From an uncultured Prochlorococcus sp. (GTDB lineage: Bacteria; Cyanobacteriota; Cyanobacteriia; PCC-6307; Cyanobiaceae), in assembly GCA_902612005.1 (NCBI GenBank), contig CACMCA010000003.1, positions 97,756 through 136,287 on the forward strand: DNA of 38,532 nt, given 5' to 3'. The stretch's first letter is position 1, and every line of letters begins with the position of its first letter. The notes beneath the pieces were generated by a model. It ran no database searches. It saw only the letters and a program-made list of their open reading frames with translations, and was not told where the DNA came from. Of this stretch, positions 19,313 to 28,063 are shown in pieces. Both the position numbers and the translations under genes were made by a program.

Positions 19313-19594
19313 TTAAAGGGGTGTTGCTTCAGAAATATAAGCAACTCCTCCGTAGTAGCTTAAATCGTCCCTAATGTTATCTCTCATTTTATCTATTAAC
19401 TCTTGCTCACAAAAAACAATTACATGAGCATTTGATCCTAATCCTGTAAATTCCATATCTTCAGTAACAACTCTTTCAGGCCCTCTGCCTGTGGCATGTT
19501 TCATAACTGTATATCCAGGAACATTTGCTTTTTCTAATGTTTTAATGATTGCATCTAGTTCTCTTTCACTAAATATCAAGTCTAATCTTTTCAT
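19313..19594 (-). CDS. sbtB: PII-like regulator of bicarbonate transport, SbtB (short form)
   Basis: A 93-residue PII-superfamily protein with the ferredoxin-like fold pattern: MKRLDLIFSERELDAIIKTLEKANVPGYTV, then a flexible T-loop region (HATGRGPERVVTEDMEFTGLGSN), then HVIVFCEQELIDKMRDNI. It ends at GGVAYISEATPL. SbtB trimers bind adenine nucleotides, including cAMP and AMP, and dock on SbtA to control bicarbonate uptake. Its position 2 bases after sbtA makes the assignment firm. Synechocystis SbtB is longer and carries a C-terminal CGPxGC-type redox loop; here that tail is missing, so the redox/ATPase control tied to it is presumably absent. Confidence 0.92.
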   Translation of the reverse strand: MKRLDLIFSERELDAIIKTLEKANVPGYTVMKHATGRGPERVVTEDMEFTGLGSNAHVIVFCEQELIDKMRDNIRDDLSYYGGVAYISEATPL

Positions 19595-19596
19595 TT

Positions 19597-20595
19597 TTAT
19601 AAAGGGGACAATGGGATAATGGTATTAACTAAACTCATATATATGGGAATGCCAAGAACTATATTGAATGGGAAAGTTAGACCTAGTGTAGTGGAAATAT
19701 AATAACTAGATTTAGCTTCTGGAACTGTCATCCTCATCGCTGCAGGAACTGCTAAGTAAGAGGCACTTGCACATAAAACCACAAATAAAAGTGCGTTGCC
19801 AGGCCCTAAAGATAAAAATCTTGCAACGAAAACACCAATAAATGCGTTAAACAAAGGCATAAAAATGGCAAAGCCAATCAAAAACGAACCCGCATTCTTC
19901 AGTCTCGGCAATCTTTGAGCAGCGACTATTCCCATATCTAACAAGAAGAAGCATTCTGCTCCATAGAATAATTGTCCCGTAAAAGGCTCCATTTTTGCAA
20001 TCCCTGAGGGATTACTGGAAGCAGTGAGAAATCCTACAATTAAGCTTGAGAGCAGTAAATAAACTGATCCATTCAAAAGTGATTCGTGTAATATTGCGCT
20101 TAGATGCATTTTTCTTGTTTTTGGTCTATTTTTGGGGGCTGCAAATTTTACAAGTAATAATCCAACAATTATTGCAGGAGATTCCATTAAAGCTAATGCG
20201 CCAACCATAAACCCATCAAAGGCTATTTTTTGACTTTCCAAAAAACTTTCTGCGGAAATAAATGTAACAGCACTAATTGAACCGTATGCTGCTGCTATTG
20301 CGGCTGAATTAAAGACATCAAACTTTAATCTTAAAATTAAAAATCCAATCAGCGGGATTAAAAGTGACATCAGTATTGCAGCACTTAAAGTAGGCAATAC
20401 TTGATCTGTAAAACCACTTTTCTGTATCTCTATACCTCCTTTAAACCCAATAGCTAGTAGGAGATATAAGGAGAAGAGTTTAGGTAATGGAGCTGGTATT
20501 TCTAAATCAGATTTAAAAAGTACTGATATTGCTCCAATCAAAAAGAAAAGAACTGGCGGGGCTAATACATTTTGCAGAATTGGATTTATTTCCAT
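19597..20595 (-). CDS. sbtA: Sodium-dependent bicarbonate transporter SbtA
   Basis: A 332-residue membrane protein of the SbtA family that imports bicarbonate with Na+ across the plasma membrane and feeds the carboxysome. It opens with QNVLAPPVLFFLIGAISVLFKSDLEIPAP and LLAIGFKGGIEI, both characteristic, and contains about ten hydrophobic segments with a hydrophilic central loop (about 150-170, KFAAPKNRPKTRKMH) where SbtB docks in the known complex. The AAYGSISAVTFISAESFLE segment is the probable bicarbonate/sodium site of the first repeat. It is shorter than Synechocystis SbtA (about 374), mostly in the loop. The ATG at 20595 is 6 bases after bicA, so bicA-sbtA-sbtB is one operon. Confidence 0.94.
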   Translation of the reverse strand: MEINPILQNVLAPPVLFFLIGAISVLFKSDLEIPAPLPKLFSLYLLLAIGFKGGIEIQKSGFTDQVLPTLSAAILMSLLIPLIGFLILRLKFDVFNSAAIAAAYGSISAVTFISAESFLESQKIAFDGFMVGALALMESPAIIVGLLLVKFAAPKNRPKTRKMHLSAILHESLLNGSVYLLLSSLIVGFLTASSNPSGIAKMEPFTGQLFYGAECFFLLDMGIVAAQRLPRLKNAGSFLIGFAIFMPLFNAFIGVFVARFLSLGPGNALLFVVLCASASYLAVPAAMRMTVPEAKSSYYISTTLGLTFPFNIVLGIPIYMSLVNTIIPLSPL

Positions 20596-20601
20596 AAATT
20601 A

Positions 20602-22254
20602 CTAGGCTATTTCATTTAGAGCAGTCTCTAAAGCTTCTTTTCTTGTTTCAATAATGCCTTCAACTCCAAACTTAGCTAATCTATCTTTTACTTTTTCATT
20701 AGCACCAGCAACAAATGCTTTTCTGGAATTATTTTTTGCTTCTTGCATCATATCCTCTATTGCTAGAGTCGCAGTCACTCCAAGTCGTGGAACATCAGTT
20801 ATATCTAATATCAAAACTTTGTAGTTTCTTACAAGCATCATTCTCTCAGATATGCCTTTAGCTGCTCCAAAACTAAGTGGGCCCTTAAGTCTAAATAGCA
20901 TTACCTCGCCTGAACATCTATCTAGAAGTGCTTTTTCATCCGCAGGTAAAGCATTTTTTCCTTGATCATCTTCTGACAAAGGATTATCCTCATCCATACC
21001 TTCTAGCTGAGTTTCGGTTATTGAATCAATAGTGAGCATATTTGCTATGAATACACCGACTAAAACTGCCCAAATTAAATCCCAAAAAACAGTCATTAAA
21101 AGTACGCCGTACATTACTACTGATGTTTTTAAAGATAATTTGTGAGCCCTCCTCAAGAACCCCCAATCAATAATATCTAGGCCTACTTTAATAAGAATTC
21201 CTGCTAGCAATGCAGTTGGTATTTGCTCAGCTAAAGGTCCTGCACCAATTAAAACTATCAACAACACAACCGAGTGAACCATACCAGAAATTGGAGTTGA
21301 TCCTCCAGATTTAACATTAATAACTGTTCTCATGGTTGCCCCCGCTCCAGGTAAACCTGAAAACAGACCTGCAATAGCATTTCCTATTCCTTGACCAATA
21401 AGTTCTCTATCAGAATTATGTTTTGTTTGAGAAATATTGTCTGCTACAAGAGATGTCAGTAAGGAGTCAATTGCGCCAAGTACTGCTAGGACTAATCCTG
21501 CTTTGAAAATAATTGGAAAATATTGATTAAAACTTGGGAAATTTAGAGATGGAACTCCCCTTGGGATTTCTCCAATTCTATCAATAGCTCCATCTCCAAA
21601 AATTAATATTGATATTGGGGTAACTATCAATAGGGCCAAGAGAGGAGAAGGAACCCACTGACTTATTTTTCTAGGAGTAAGAAAAACTATACCTAGTGTC
21701 ATTATTGCTACTCCAATAGCAGCACCATTGGGCTGGAAATTCGAAAATACAGTAGTTAAAGATTCGACTACTCCACCTCTAGTGCTAATTCCAAGTAATG
21801 GTCCAATCTGAAGCGCAATGATTATTACTCCAATACCAGACATAAACCCTGAAACAACAGAATATGGAACTAAAGTAATGTATTTACCTAATTTTAAAAT
21901 TCCGAATAATATTTGCAGTAAGCCGCCAATGACTACCGCTGCCATAACTAAAGGTAAAATTTGTCCTGCAGAAAGATCTCTTGGAACCCCTACTGCTGCT
22001 AAGCCTGCCACTACCCCTGCAACAGTTACACTCATGGGACCTGTAGGCCCACTAACTTGAGCAGGTGTTCCGCCGAATAATGCTGCTAAAAAACCAACTA
22101 CTACTGCTCCGTATAGTCCATAAATTGCTCCGCCAGGCCCTAACGCAGCATTACCAAAAGCAAGAGCGAGAGGTAAAGCCACCACTGCGGCTGTGATGCC
22201 TCCAAGAATATCGCCTCTTACATTTTTTAGATGAAATCCATTAATTATTTTCAA
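20602..22254 (-). CDS. bicA: SulP-family transporter, BicA-type sodium/bicarbonate symporter
   Basis: A 550-residue SulP/SLC26 protein with an N-terminal membrane domain of about 12-14 helices (residues 10-405; GGITAAVVALPLALAFG near the start, QVSGPTGPMSV, and GLPGAGATMRTVINVKSGG) and a C-terminal cytosolic STAS domain (about 430-550; EVMLFRLKGPLSFGAAKGI, LILDITDVPRLGVTATLAIED). Sequence type and linkage to sbtA-sbtB point to BicA, a high-flux low-affinity bicarbonate importer, rather than a sulfate transporter. The start is TTG at 22252-22254, preceded by AAGGAG (22262-22267) at 7 bases. A 223-base gap separates it from hemB (divergent) and should hold both promoters; I see no clear hexamers or RNA gene there. 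Confidence 0.9.
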   Translation of the reverse strand: MKIINGFHLKNVRGDILGGITAAVVALPLALAFGNAALGPGGAIYGLYGAVVVGFLAALFGGTPAQVSGPTGPMSVTVAGVVAGLAAVGVPRDLSAGQILPLVMAAVVIGGLLQILFGILKLGKYITLVPYSVVSGFMSGIGVIIIALQIGPLLGISTRGGVVESLTTVFSNFQPNGAAIGVAIMTLGIVFLTPRKISQWVPSPLLALLIVTPISILIFGDGAIDRIGEIPRGVPSLNFPSFNQYFPIIFKAGLVLAVLGAIDSLLTSLVADNISQTKHNSDRELIGQGIGNAIAGLFSGLPGAGATMRTVINVKSGGSTPISGMVHSVVLLIVLIGAGPLAEQIPTALLAGILIKVGLDIIDWGFLRRAHKLSLKTSVVMYGVLLMTVFWDLIWAVLVGVFIANMLTIDSITETQLEGMDEDNPLSEDDQGKNALPADEKALLDRCSGEVMLFRLKGPLSFGAAKGISERMMLVRNYKVLILDITDVPRLGVTATLAIEDMMQEAKNNSRKAFVAGANEKVKDRLAKFGVEGIIETRKEALETALNEIA

Positions 22255-22261
22255 AGATGCT

Positions 22262-22267
22262 CTCCTT
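22262..22267 (-). promoter_or_regulatory. Ribosome-binding site fixing the TTG start of bicA
   Basis: On the minus strand AAGGAG is followed after 7 bases (AGCATCT) by TTG at 22254-22252. The optimal spacing shows that bicA uses TTG. The rare start codon may lower translation of a membrane protein. Confidence 0.75.
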
Positions 22268-22477
22268 AAAATAAATACTTAACTAGAAGATATTATCTCT
22301 TAATGATGTAAATTTGTGAAAAATGAAGATTGTGCAAAATATTTTTGTAACTTTTTTTCTCTTATTTAGATAAATTTTAGTTAATTTTCCTGAACAAAAG
22401 TAGTCCCTGATTGATTTATGTGCGAGGCGAGCGATTAATGTATTAGATAAATATTTTTCAATTTAAATTATATTCAA

Positions 22478-23479
22478 ATGAATTCGATTATTCGTCCTAG
22501 AAGATTAAGAAGAACTGCAGCAATTAGAGAGATGGTTAGAGAGAATCATCTAACGGCATCTGACTTTATATATCCATTATTTATTCATGAAAAAGATTTA
22601 AAAGAGGAAATTTCAGCAATGCCCGGAACTTATAGATGGGATATTAATGGCTTAATAAAGGAGGTTACTAGGGCATGGGAACTGGGAATAAGGTGTGTGG
22701 TTCTTTTCCCAAAAATTAACGATAGTTTAAAGACTGAAGATGGATCAGAGTGTTTTAATGAAGACGGTTTAATACCTAAAGCTATTCGAATATTAAAAAA
22801 AGAGATTCCAGAAATGGCAATAATGACAGATGTTGCCTTGGACCCTTACTCGTGTGATGGACATGATGGCTTAGTTGATGAAACTGGAAAAATATTGAAT
22901 GATGAAACGATTGAAATTTTAAAAAAACAAGCTTTAACTCAAGCTAGAGCTGGAGCAGATTTTATTGGCCCTAGTGACATGATGGATGGAAGAGTGGGAG
23001 CAATCAGAACTGCACTTGATAGTGAGGGATTTAGTGATGTAGGTATTATTAGTTATACAGCTAAATATTCATCTGCTTATTACGGTCCGTTTAGAACTGC
23101 TTTAGATTCGGCTCCTAGAGAAAATAGTAAGAAAATAATTCCAGACAATAAGTCTACATATCAGATGGACCCTGCCAATTCAAAAGAGGCATTAATTGAA
23201 TCTGCATTGGATCAGTATGAAGGAGCTGATATTTTGATGGTAAAACCAGGAATTTCATATTTGGATATTGTTTATAGACTAAGCACATTTTCAAATAAGC
23301 CCATAGCTGCATACAACGTTAGTGGGGAGTATTCCATGGTAAAGTCTGCTGCTATGAAGAACTGGATTAACGAAAAAGATATTGTTTTAGAGACATTGCT
23401 TAGTTTTAAAAGAGCAGGAGCAAAATTAATACTCACTTATCATGCTTGTGATGCATCTCAATGGTTGCAGGATACTTAA
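22478..23479 (+). CDS. hemB: Delta-aminolevulinic acid dehydratase (porphobilinogen synthase), plant-type metal site
   Basis: HemB condenses two 5-aminolevulinates to porphobilinogen, the common precursor of chlorophyll, haem and corrin rings. The 333-residue protein has both active-site lysines: Lys196 (AKYSSAYYGPFR) and Lys256 (MVKPGIS). The zinc-site cysteine triad of the E. coli/animal type is replaced by DVALDPYSCDGHDG (118-131), the aspartate-type site known from plants and cyanobacteria, which use Mg2+ (one Cys remains at 126). ATG start at 22478, divergent from bicA. Confidence 0.97.
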   Translation: MNSIIRPRRLRRTAAIREMVRENHLTASDFIYPLFIHEKDLKEEISAMPGTYRWDINGLIKEVTRAWELGIRCVVLFPKINDSLKTEDGSECFNEDGLIPKAIRILKKEIPEMAIMTDVALDPYSCDGHDGLVDETGKILNDETIEILKKQALTQARAGADFIGPSDMMDGRVGAIRTALDSEGFSDVGIISYTAKYSSAYYGPFRTALDSAPRENSKKIIPDNKSTYQMDPANSKEALIESALDQYEGADILMVKPGISYLDIVYRLSTFSNKPIAAYNVSGEYSMVKSAAMKNWINEKDIVLETLLSFKRAGAKLILTYHACDASQWLQDT

Positions 23480-23541
23480 AAACTCATTATTAACAAAAAT
23501 TTGGTTTATTCTTAGATAAGTAATAAATTAATTGCTTTGTT

Positions 23542-23928
23542 TTGAAGTTTTCACAAGGAGTAAATAGGATTGGTCACATTGCACTTAGAGTAGAGAATCT
23601 CGAAAGGGCGAAATCTTTTTATATTAAGCTTGGTATGAATTTGGTTTGGGATGATAAAGATTGGTCTTATTTAGAGGCAGGTCAAGGGAAAGATGGACTT
23701 GCGTTGTTAGGCCCCAGCTACAAAGCTGCGGGACCTCACTTTGCTTTTCATTTTGAAAATAAAAAAGAAGTGGAAAATATTCAAAATGATTTAAAAAATT
23801 CTGGTGTAAAAGTAGGTCCTTTACATGAGCATAGAGATGGAACAGCATCTTTTTATATGAAGGATACTGAAGGAAACTGGCTTGAGATGCTTTATGTTCC
23901 TCCTAAAGGGATTCAATCGAATGTTTGA
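23542..23928 (+). CDS. VOC (glyoxalase/bleomycin-resistance fold) protein
   Basis: A 128-residue single-module vicinal-oxygen-chelate protein. It has the typical opening NRIGHIALRVENLERAKSFYIKLG, a second half with PHFAFHFENKKEVENI, and the end DGTASFYMKDTEGNWLEML, giving candidate metal ligands His12, a histidine in the middle, and the final Glu. It could be a lactoylglutathione lyase, but glyoxalase I usually has a longer helical N-terminus, so the substrate is open. The start is TTG at 23542, the only usable codon after an in-frame TAA at 23521. The stop at 23928 lies just before the mutS2 ATG at 23943, so the two genes are likely one transcript. Confidence 0.85.
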   Translation: MKFSQGVNRIGHIALRVENLERAKSFYIKLGMNLVWDDKDWSYLEAGQGKDGLALLGPSYKAAGPHFAFHFENKKEVENIQNDLKNSGVKVGPLHEHRDGTASFYMKDTEGNWLEMLYVPPKGIQSNV

Positions 23929-23942
23929 TTCTTTTTTTTTGT

Positions 23943-26354
23943 ATGCAAGAGAAAAGTTATTCTAAAAAATCATATTCAGATAACACCTTAGAAGAAGAAT
24001 CTATAAACCTTTTAGAGTGGGATTCATTAAAAACGCATTTATCTTCATTCGCCTCAACGGAAATGGGTAAACGAGCAATTTTAAGTTTTGTTATACCCTC
24101 AGAATACGAGGCATCTAAAAGACTTTTGAATGAAACTGTTGAAATTAATGAGCTAGAAAAAAATTTAGATAAATCAATTAGTTTTTCTGGTGTTTTTGAT
24201 ATTAGTAGAAATATTGAAATTTGTTCGAAGGGAGGGGTAATTTCATCTTCTGAATTGTTAGAAATAGCGAAAACAATTGCTGCAACAAGAAATTTAAAAA
24301 AAATCGTATTAGATTTTGAACAAAGGCCTTATATTTCATCATTCACAAAAAATTTAATTGACCATCGGAATATCGAAACGATTTTTAAAAAAGGCATTGA
24401 ATCGAATGGAAGGATTTCAGACAATGCTAGTAATGAACTATCTATTCTTAGAAAAGAATTTTTATCTAAGAAACTTGAAAGAAAAATATTAGTTGAGAAA
24501 TTTATTCAAAAGAATTTATCTTATTTGCAAGATACTACTATTGGAGATCGATATGGAAGGCCTGTTTTAGCAGTGAAAGTTAATTATGTAGATAAATTTA
24601 AAGGAATAATTCATGACTCTTCATCTTCAGGAAATACAGTATATTTTGAGCCTGAAAGTGTAGTAACTAAAGGTAATAAGATTGCTTCTTTAGAGGCTAG
24701 GATCACAGCAGAAGAATTTAAATTACTAAAGAAATGGTCTCAGGTTGTTAGTGATAATTCAAAAAATCTTATTGAAATGGCATCCATTTTATTAAGATTA
24801 GAAAATGCCCTAACGCGTTCAAGATATTCGAAATGGATTGGAGGCAAAACTCCTACATTTGAGAAAAATCCTATTATTTCTTTAATTGGTTTTTCTCATC
24901 CGTTATTGATTTGGGAACATAAGAAAAAAGGAGCCCCTCCACCAGTAGCTGTCGATTTTTATATAAATAGAAATATTAAGGTTGTAGCTATTACAGGTCC
25001 AAATACTGGAGGTAAAACAGCAGCTCTAAAAGGTTTGGGCTTGTCTTTACTTATGGCTAGAGCAGGATTATTGATACCTTCAACTAATAATCCTATTATC
25101 CCTTTTTGTCCAAATATATATGTGGATATAGGAGATAATCAATCATTAGAAGAAAATTTATCTACCTTCAGTGGGCATATATCCCGCATAAAAGAGATAT
25201 TAGATTCACTTGATTATAAGAAAGGGTTATCAGTTGTTTTGTTAGATGAGATTGGATCCGGCACAGATCCTCTTGAAGGAAGTGCTCTTGCGATGGCTTT
25301 ATTAAAAGAATTTGCAAATAAATCTGATATCACTTTGGCAACTACACATTATGGAGATATTAAGGCTTTAAAGTATAACGACTCAAGGTTTGAAAACGTA
25401 TCAGTTGCCTTTGATGAGGAATCTTTAAAGCCAAAATATATACTTAACTGGGGTATTCCTGGGAGAAGTAATGCTTTGTCAATTTCAAAGAGAATTGGTC
25501 TGGATGAAAGCATACTCAATGAAGCTGCAAATTATCTAAAGCCAAAAGAAGTTGACAACATTAACAGTATTATTAAAGGACTTGAGGAGGAGAGAATTAA
25601 ACAACAAAATTCCGCAGAAGCTGCTGCAGAATTGATTGCAAGGACTGAAATATTACATGATGAACTGAAGAGAAATTATGAATATCAAAAAATAAATGCT
25701 CAAAAAATCCAGGAAATTGAAAGGTCTAAATTATCAAAACATATTATATCCGCTAAAAAAGAGGTGATAGATTTGATTAAAAAATTAAGAGATAAAAACG
25801 TTAATGGAGAGGATACGAGAATTATTGGAAAAAGATTAAAGGAAATTGAGACGGAACATTTAACCCAAAAAAAATCTGAAAAGTCAATATCATGGAATCC
25901 TCAGGTAGGCGATTTTGTAAAGATTAAAAGTCTAAATAGTACGGGACAAATTGTAGATTTAGATAAAAAAGGTGGTTTTTATGAAATTAAATGTGGTTCA
26001 TTTAGAAGCACATTATCTGTAAATGACTTTGAAGGTATTAATGGAGAAAAGCCTAATTTCAAAAGGTCAAAAATTGAGATCAACTCTACAAGAGAAGATT
26101 TTTCTTTTTCTAAAATTAGGACTAGTAAAAATACAATTGACGTAAGAGGGTTAAGAGTTCATGAAGCTGAAATAATTATTGAGGAGAAAATTAGAAAATT
26201 TCATGGACCATTATGGATTGTTCATGGAATTGGTACAGGGAAATTAAAGAAAGGACTAAGAAATTGGTTATCAGGTTTAAATTATGTTGATAAAATTGAA
26301 GATGCAGCCAACAATGAGGGTGGGGCTGGTTGCAGTATTGCATGGATAAAATAA
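23943..26354 (+). CDS. mutS2: MutS2 family DNA mismatch/ribosome-rescue ATPase with Smr domain
   Basis: The protein is 803 residues from the ATG at 23943. A TTG at 23925 would add six residues and overlap the stop of the preceding gene; I prefer the ATG. Landmarks: a core/lever region (1-340), Walker A GPNTGGKT (352-359), Walker B VVLLDEIGSGTDPLEGSALA (about 430), a long coiled coil (about 530-660), and a C-terminal Smr endonuclease domain (about 728-803) with IDVRGLRVHEAE and HGIGTGKLKKGL. MutS2 lacks the mismatch-reading domain of MutS1. It has been linked to suppressing recombination and, in Bacillus, to splitting collided ribosomes. Obg follows 40 bases downstream. Confidence 0.95.
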   Translation: MQEKSYSKKSYSDNTLEEESINLLEWDSLKTHLSSFASTEMGKRAILSFVIPSEYEASKRLLNETVEINELEKNLDKSISFSGVFDISRNIEICSKGGVISSSELLEIAKTIAATRNLKKIVLDFEQRPYISSFTKNLIDHRNIETIFKKGIESNGRISDNASNELSILRKEFLSKKLERKILVEKFIQKNLSYLQDTTIGDRYGRPVLAVKVNYVDKFKGIIHDSSSSGNTVYFEPESVVTKGNKIASLEARITAEEFKLLKKWSQVVSDNSKNLIEMASILLRLENALTRSRYSKWIGGKTPTFEKNPIISLIGFSHPLLIWEHKKKGAPPPVAVDFYINRNIKVVAITGPNTGGKTAALKGLGLSLLMARAGLLIPSTNNPIIPFCPNIYVDIGDNQSLEENLSTFSGHISRIKEILDSLDYKKGLSVVLLDEIGSGTDPLEGSALAMALLKEFANKSDITLATTHYGDIKALKYNDSRFENVSVAFDEESLKPKYILNWGIPGRSNALSISKRIGLDESILNEAANYLKPKEVDNINSIIKGLEEERIKQQNSAEAAAELIARTEILHDELKRNYEYQKINAQKIQEIERSKLSKHIISAKKEVIDLIKKLRDKNVNGEDTRIIGKRLKEIETEHLTQKKSEKSISWNPQVGDFVKIKSLNSTGQIVDLDKKGGFYEIKCGSFRSTLSVNDFEGINGEKPNFKRSKIEINSTREDFSFSKIRTSKNTIDVRGLRVHEAEIIIEEKIRKFHGPLWIVHGIGTGKLKKGLRNWLSGLNYVDKIEDAANNEGGAGCSIAWIK

Positions 26355-26394
26355 AATTTAAAATGCCTAGAAAATAATTTAATCAACGTATTAA

Positions 26395-27378
26395 GTGCAA
26401 TTTATTGATCAAGCCAACATTATTCTCAAAGCTGGAAAAGGTGGAAATGGAATAGTTTCATTTAGAAGAGAAAAATTCGTTCCTGCTGGAGGACCTTCTG
26501 GGGGTAATGGCGGCAGAGGGGGTTCAGTTATTTTGATGGCTGATAATAATCTTCAAACATTATTAGATTTCAAATTCAAACGTGAAATAATTGCTGAAGA
26601 TGGATGCAAAGGAGGTCCTAATAAGAGATCAGGTGCTTCAGGTGAGGATACAATCCTTAAAGTACCCTGCGGTACAGAAATAAGGGATATTAAAACCGGC
26701 ATTATTTTAGGAGATTTAACTAAACATAAACAGTGTTTAACTATTGCCATTGGAGGAAGAGGTGGACATGGTAATGCTTACTATTTAAGTAATCAAAATA
26801 GAGCCCCAGAATCATTCACTGAAGGAAAAGATGGTGAGATATGGGAGGTTCAATTAGAACTAAAACTTCTTGCAGAGGTTGGGATTATAGGTCTTCCAAA
26901 TGCTGGGAAAAGTACTTTGATTTCTGTTGTATCATCTGCCCGTCCAAAAATCGCAAATTATCCTTTCACAACTCTAATACCTAACTTAGGTGTAGTAAGA
27001 AAAATTGATGGGAATGGTTGCCTTTTTGCGGATATACCTGGACTAATATCAGGGGCAGCTGATGGAGTAGGTTTAGGCCATGATTTTTTAAGGCATATCC
27101 AAAGAACGAAGATACTTGTTCACTTAATTGATGCAATTTCAGAAAATCCTTTACATGATTTTGAGATAATTGAGCAGGAATTAAAAAAATATGGAAAAGG
27201 TCTTTTAGATAAAGAGAGGATAATAGTATTGAATAAAATGGAGCTGGTAGATGATGATTATTTGAAAATAATTTCAAAAAAGTTAGAAGATTTATCTAAA
27301 AAGAAAGTTTTAGTTATTTCTTCATCTTTAAAAAAAGGTTTATCTTCACTGCTTTCTGAAGTGTGGAAAAGGATCTAA
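26395..27378 (+). CDS. obg: Obg/CgtA GTPase
   Basis: Obg is a GTPase tied to 50S maturation and the stringent response. The N-terminal glycine-rich Obg fold shows [20 protein letters not shown] and GGNGGRGG. The G domain has G1 GLPNAGKST (about 166-174), G3 [20 protein letters not shown] and G4 NKMELVDD. At 327 residues it ends right after the G domain, lacking the C-terminal OCT domain found in Bacillus Obg; the short form is usual for cyanobacteria. The start is GTG at 26395. It probably continues the hemB-VOC-mutS2 plus-strand run. Confidence 0.96.
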   Translation: MQFIDQANIILKAGKGGNGIVSFRREKFVPAGGPSGGNGGRGGSVILMADNNLQTLLDFKFKREIIAEDGCKGGPNKRSGASGEDTILKVPCGTEIRDIKTGIILGDLTKHKQCLTIAIGGRGGHGNAYYLSNQNRAPESFTEGKDGEIWEVQLELKLLAEVGIIGLPNAGKSTLISVVSSARPKIANYPFTTLIPNLGVVRKIDGNGCLFADIPGLISGAADGVGLGHDFLRHIQRTKILVHLIDAISENPLHDFEIIEQELKKYGKGLLDKERIIVLNKMELVDDDYLKIISKKLEDLSKKKVLVISSSLKKGLSSLLSEVWKRI

Positions 27379-27464
27379 CTTAAATTAAAAATTTTTTTTG
27401 TCAAAAAAACACTTGATTTAATAATGAAAATTAGTCATAAATAAGATACCTCTTTAAACAAAAT

Positions 27465-27647
27465 ATGAATTTCTATACTTGCTTTGATCAACAAGGAAAA
27501 ATAATAGCAAGATGTCAAACTATTCAAGATATAGAGGTTTTGAAGAAAATGGGAAGACCAATTGTAGAAGTCAAGGAAATGAAAAATGAAGAGTCCGTTG
27601 TATGTTCACTTACGGGAAGTCCATCCGACTTTAATAGAGATTACTAA
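27465..27647 (+). CDS. Small conserved-looking protein of unknown function (60 residues)
   Basis: I do not recognise the family. The protein begins MNFYTCFDQQGKIIARCQT and has three cysteines (Cys6, Cys17, Cys47), a balanced charge pattern, and an ending SLTGSPSDFNRDY. It reads like a small compact alpha/beta domain. ATG start; the gene is followed within 25 bases by a clear bidirectional terminator, which supports it as a transcribed unit. It lies 86 bases after obg. Confidence 0.7.
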   Translation: MNFYTCFDQQGKIIARCQTIQDIEVLKKMGRPIVEVKEMKNEESVVCSLTGSPSDFNRDY

Positions 27648-27661
27648 TTGAATTAATAAAT

Positions 27662-27690
27662 AAAAAAAAGGGCTTTTAGAGCCCTTTTTT
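27662..27690. terminator. Bidirectional intrinsic terminator
   Basis: GGGCT (27670-27674), loop TTTAG, AGCCC (27680-27684), flanked by an A-run on the left (27662-27669) and a T-run on the right (27685-27690). It works for transcripts in both directions: the 60-residue plus-strand gene ending at 27647 and the minus-strand CP12 gene ending at 27717. Confidence 0.9.
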
Positions 27691-27716
27691 AATGTGCATT
27701 ATCTATCAAAAAAGAC

Positions 27717-27935
27717 TTAATCATCATAAACAAGACATTCTGGTTCATCCGGGTTGGCATCGCAGAATAGTTCCAAAGCATTAGGGTCATGTTTTTCATC
27801 TGGATGATGATCTTTATACTCTTCGAGTTCTTTTAGCTCTTCAGTTAAATGTCTGACCTTTGGAAGATTGCCCTCTGCTTTTGCAGATTCGATTTCCGAT
27901 TGATCTTTTTGGATGTGTTCGTCAATGGATTTCAT
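27717..27935 (-). CDS. CP12 Calvin-cycle regulator lacking the N-terminal cysteine pair
   Basis: CP12 is a small disordered protein that, when oxidised in the dark, ties GAPDH and phosphoribulokinase into an inactive complex. This 72-residue form keeps the C-terminal half: LFCDANPDEPECLVYDD with Cys58 and Cys67, which close the loop that enters the GAPDH active site. The N-terminal cysteine pair is absent, and the usual AWDxVEEL core is replaced by PKVRHLTEELKELEEYKDHH. Such short-redox forms are known in marine cyanobacteria. Binding to GAPDH should survive, while PRK binding may be weaker or not redox-controlled. It lies alone between a terminator and a 128-base AT-rich gap. Confidence 0.93.
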   Translation of the reverse strand: MKSIDEHIQKDQSEIESAKAEGNLPKVRHLTEELKELEEYKDHHPDEKHDPNALELFCDANPDEPECLVYDD

Positions 27936-28063
27936 TTTAAGCTTTTCGTACTTTAGTAGACATACATAACATAGTTAATTTCTAATGAAATTGCATTATC
28001 TATGAACTAAATAAGTGTTCATTACAACATCATTTTTTTTTTGAAAATGATTTATTTATATTT

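Noticed and set aside
22255..22477. A regulatory RNA or CcmR/NdhR-type operator between bicA and hemB
   Set aside because: I could find only loose TGATTGAT-like words and a GC-rich patch near 22421-22434, with no convincing inverted repeat or hairpin.
23925..23942. TTG at 23925 as the mutS2 start
   Set aside because: It would overlap the previous stop and add only a hydrophobic hexapeptide from a T-run; ATG at 23943 is better.
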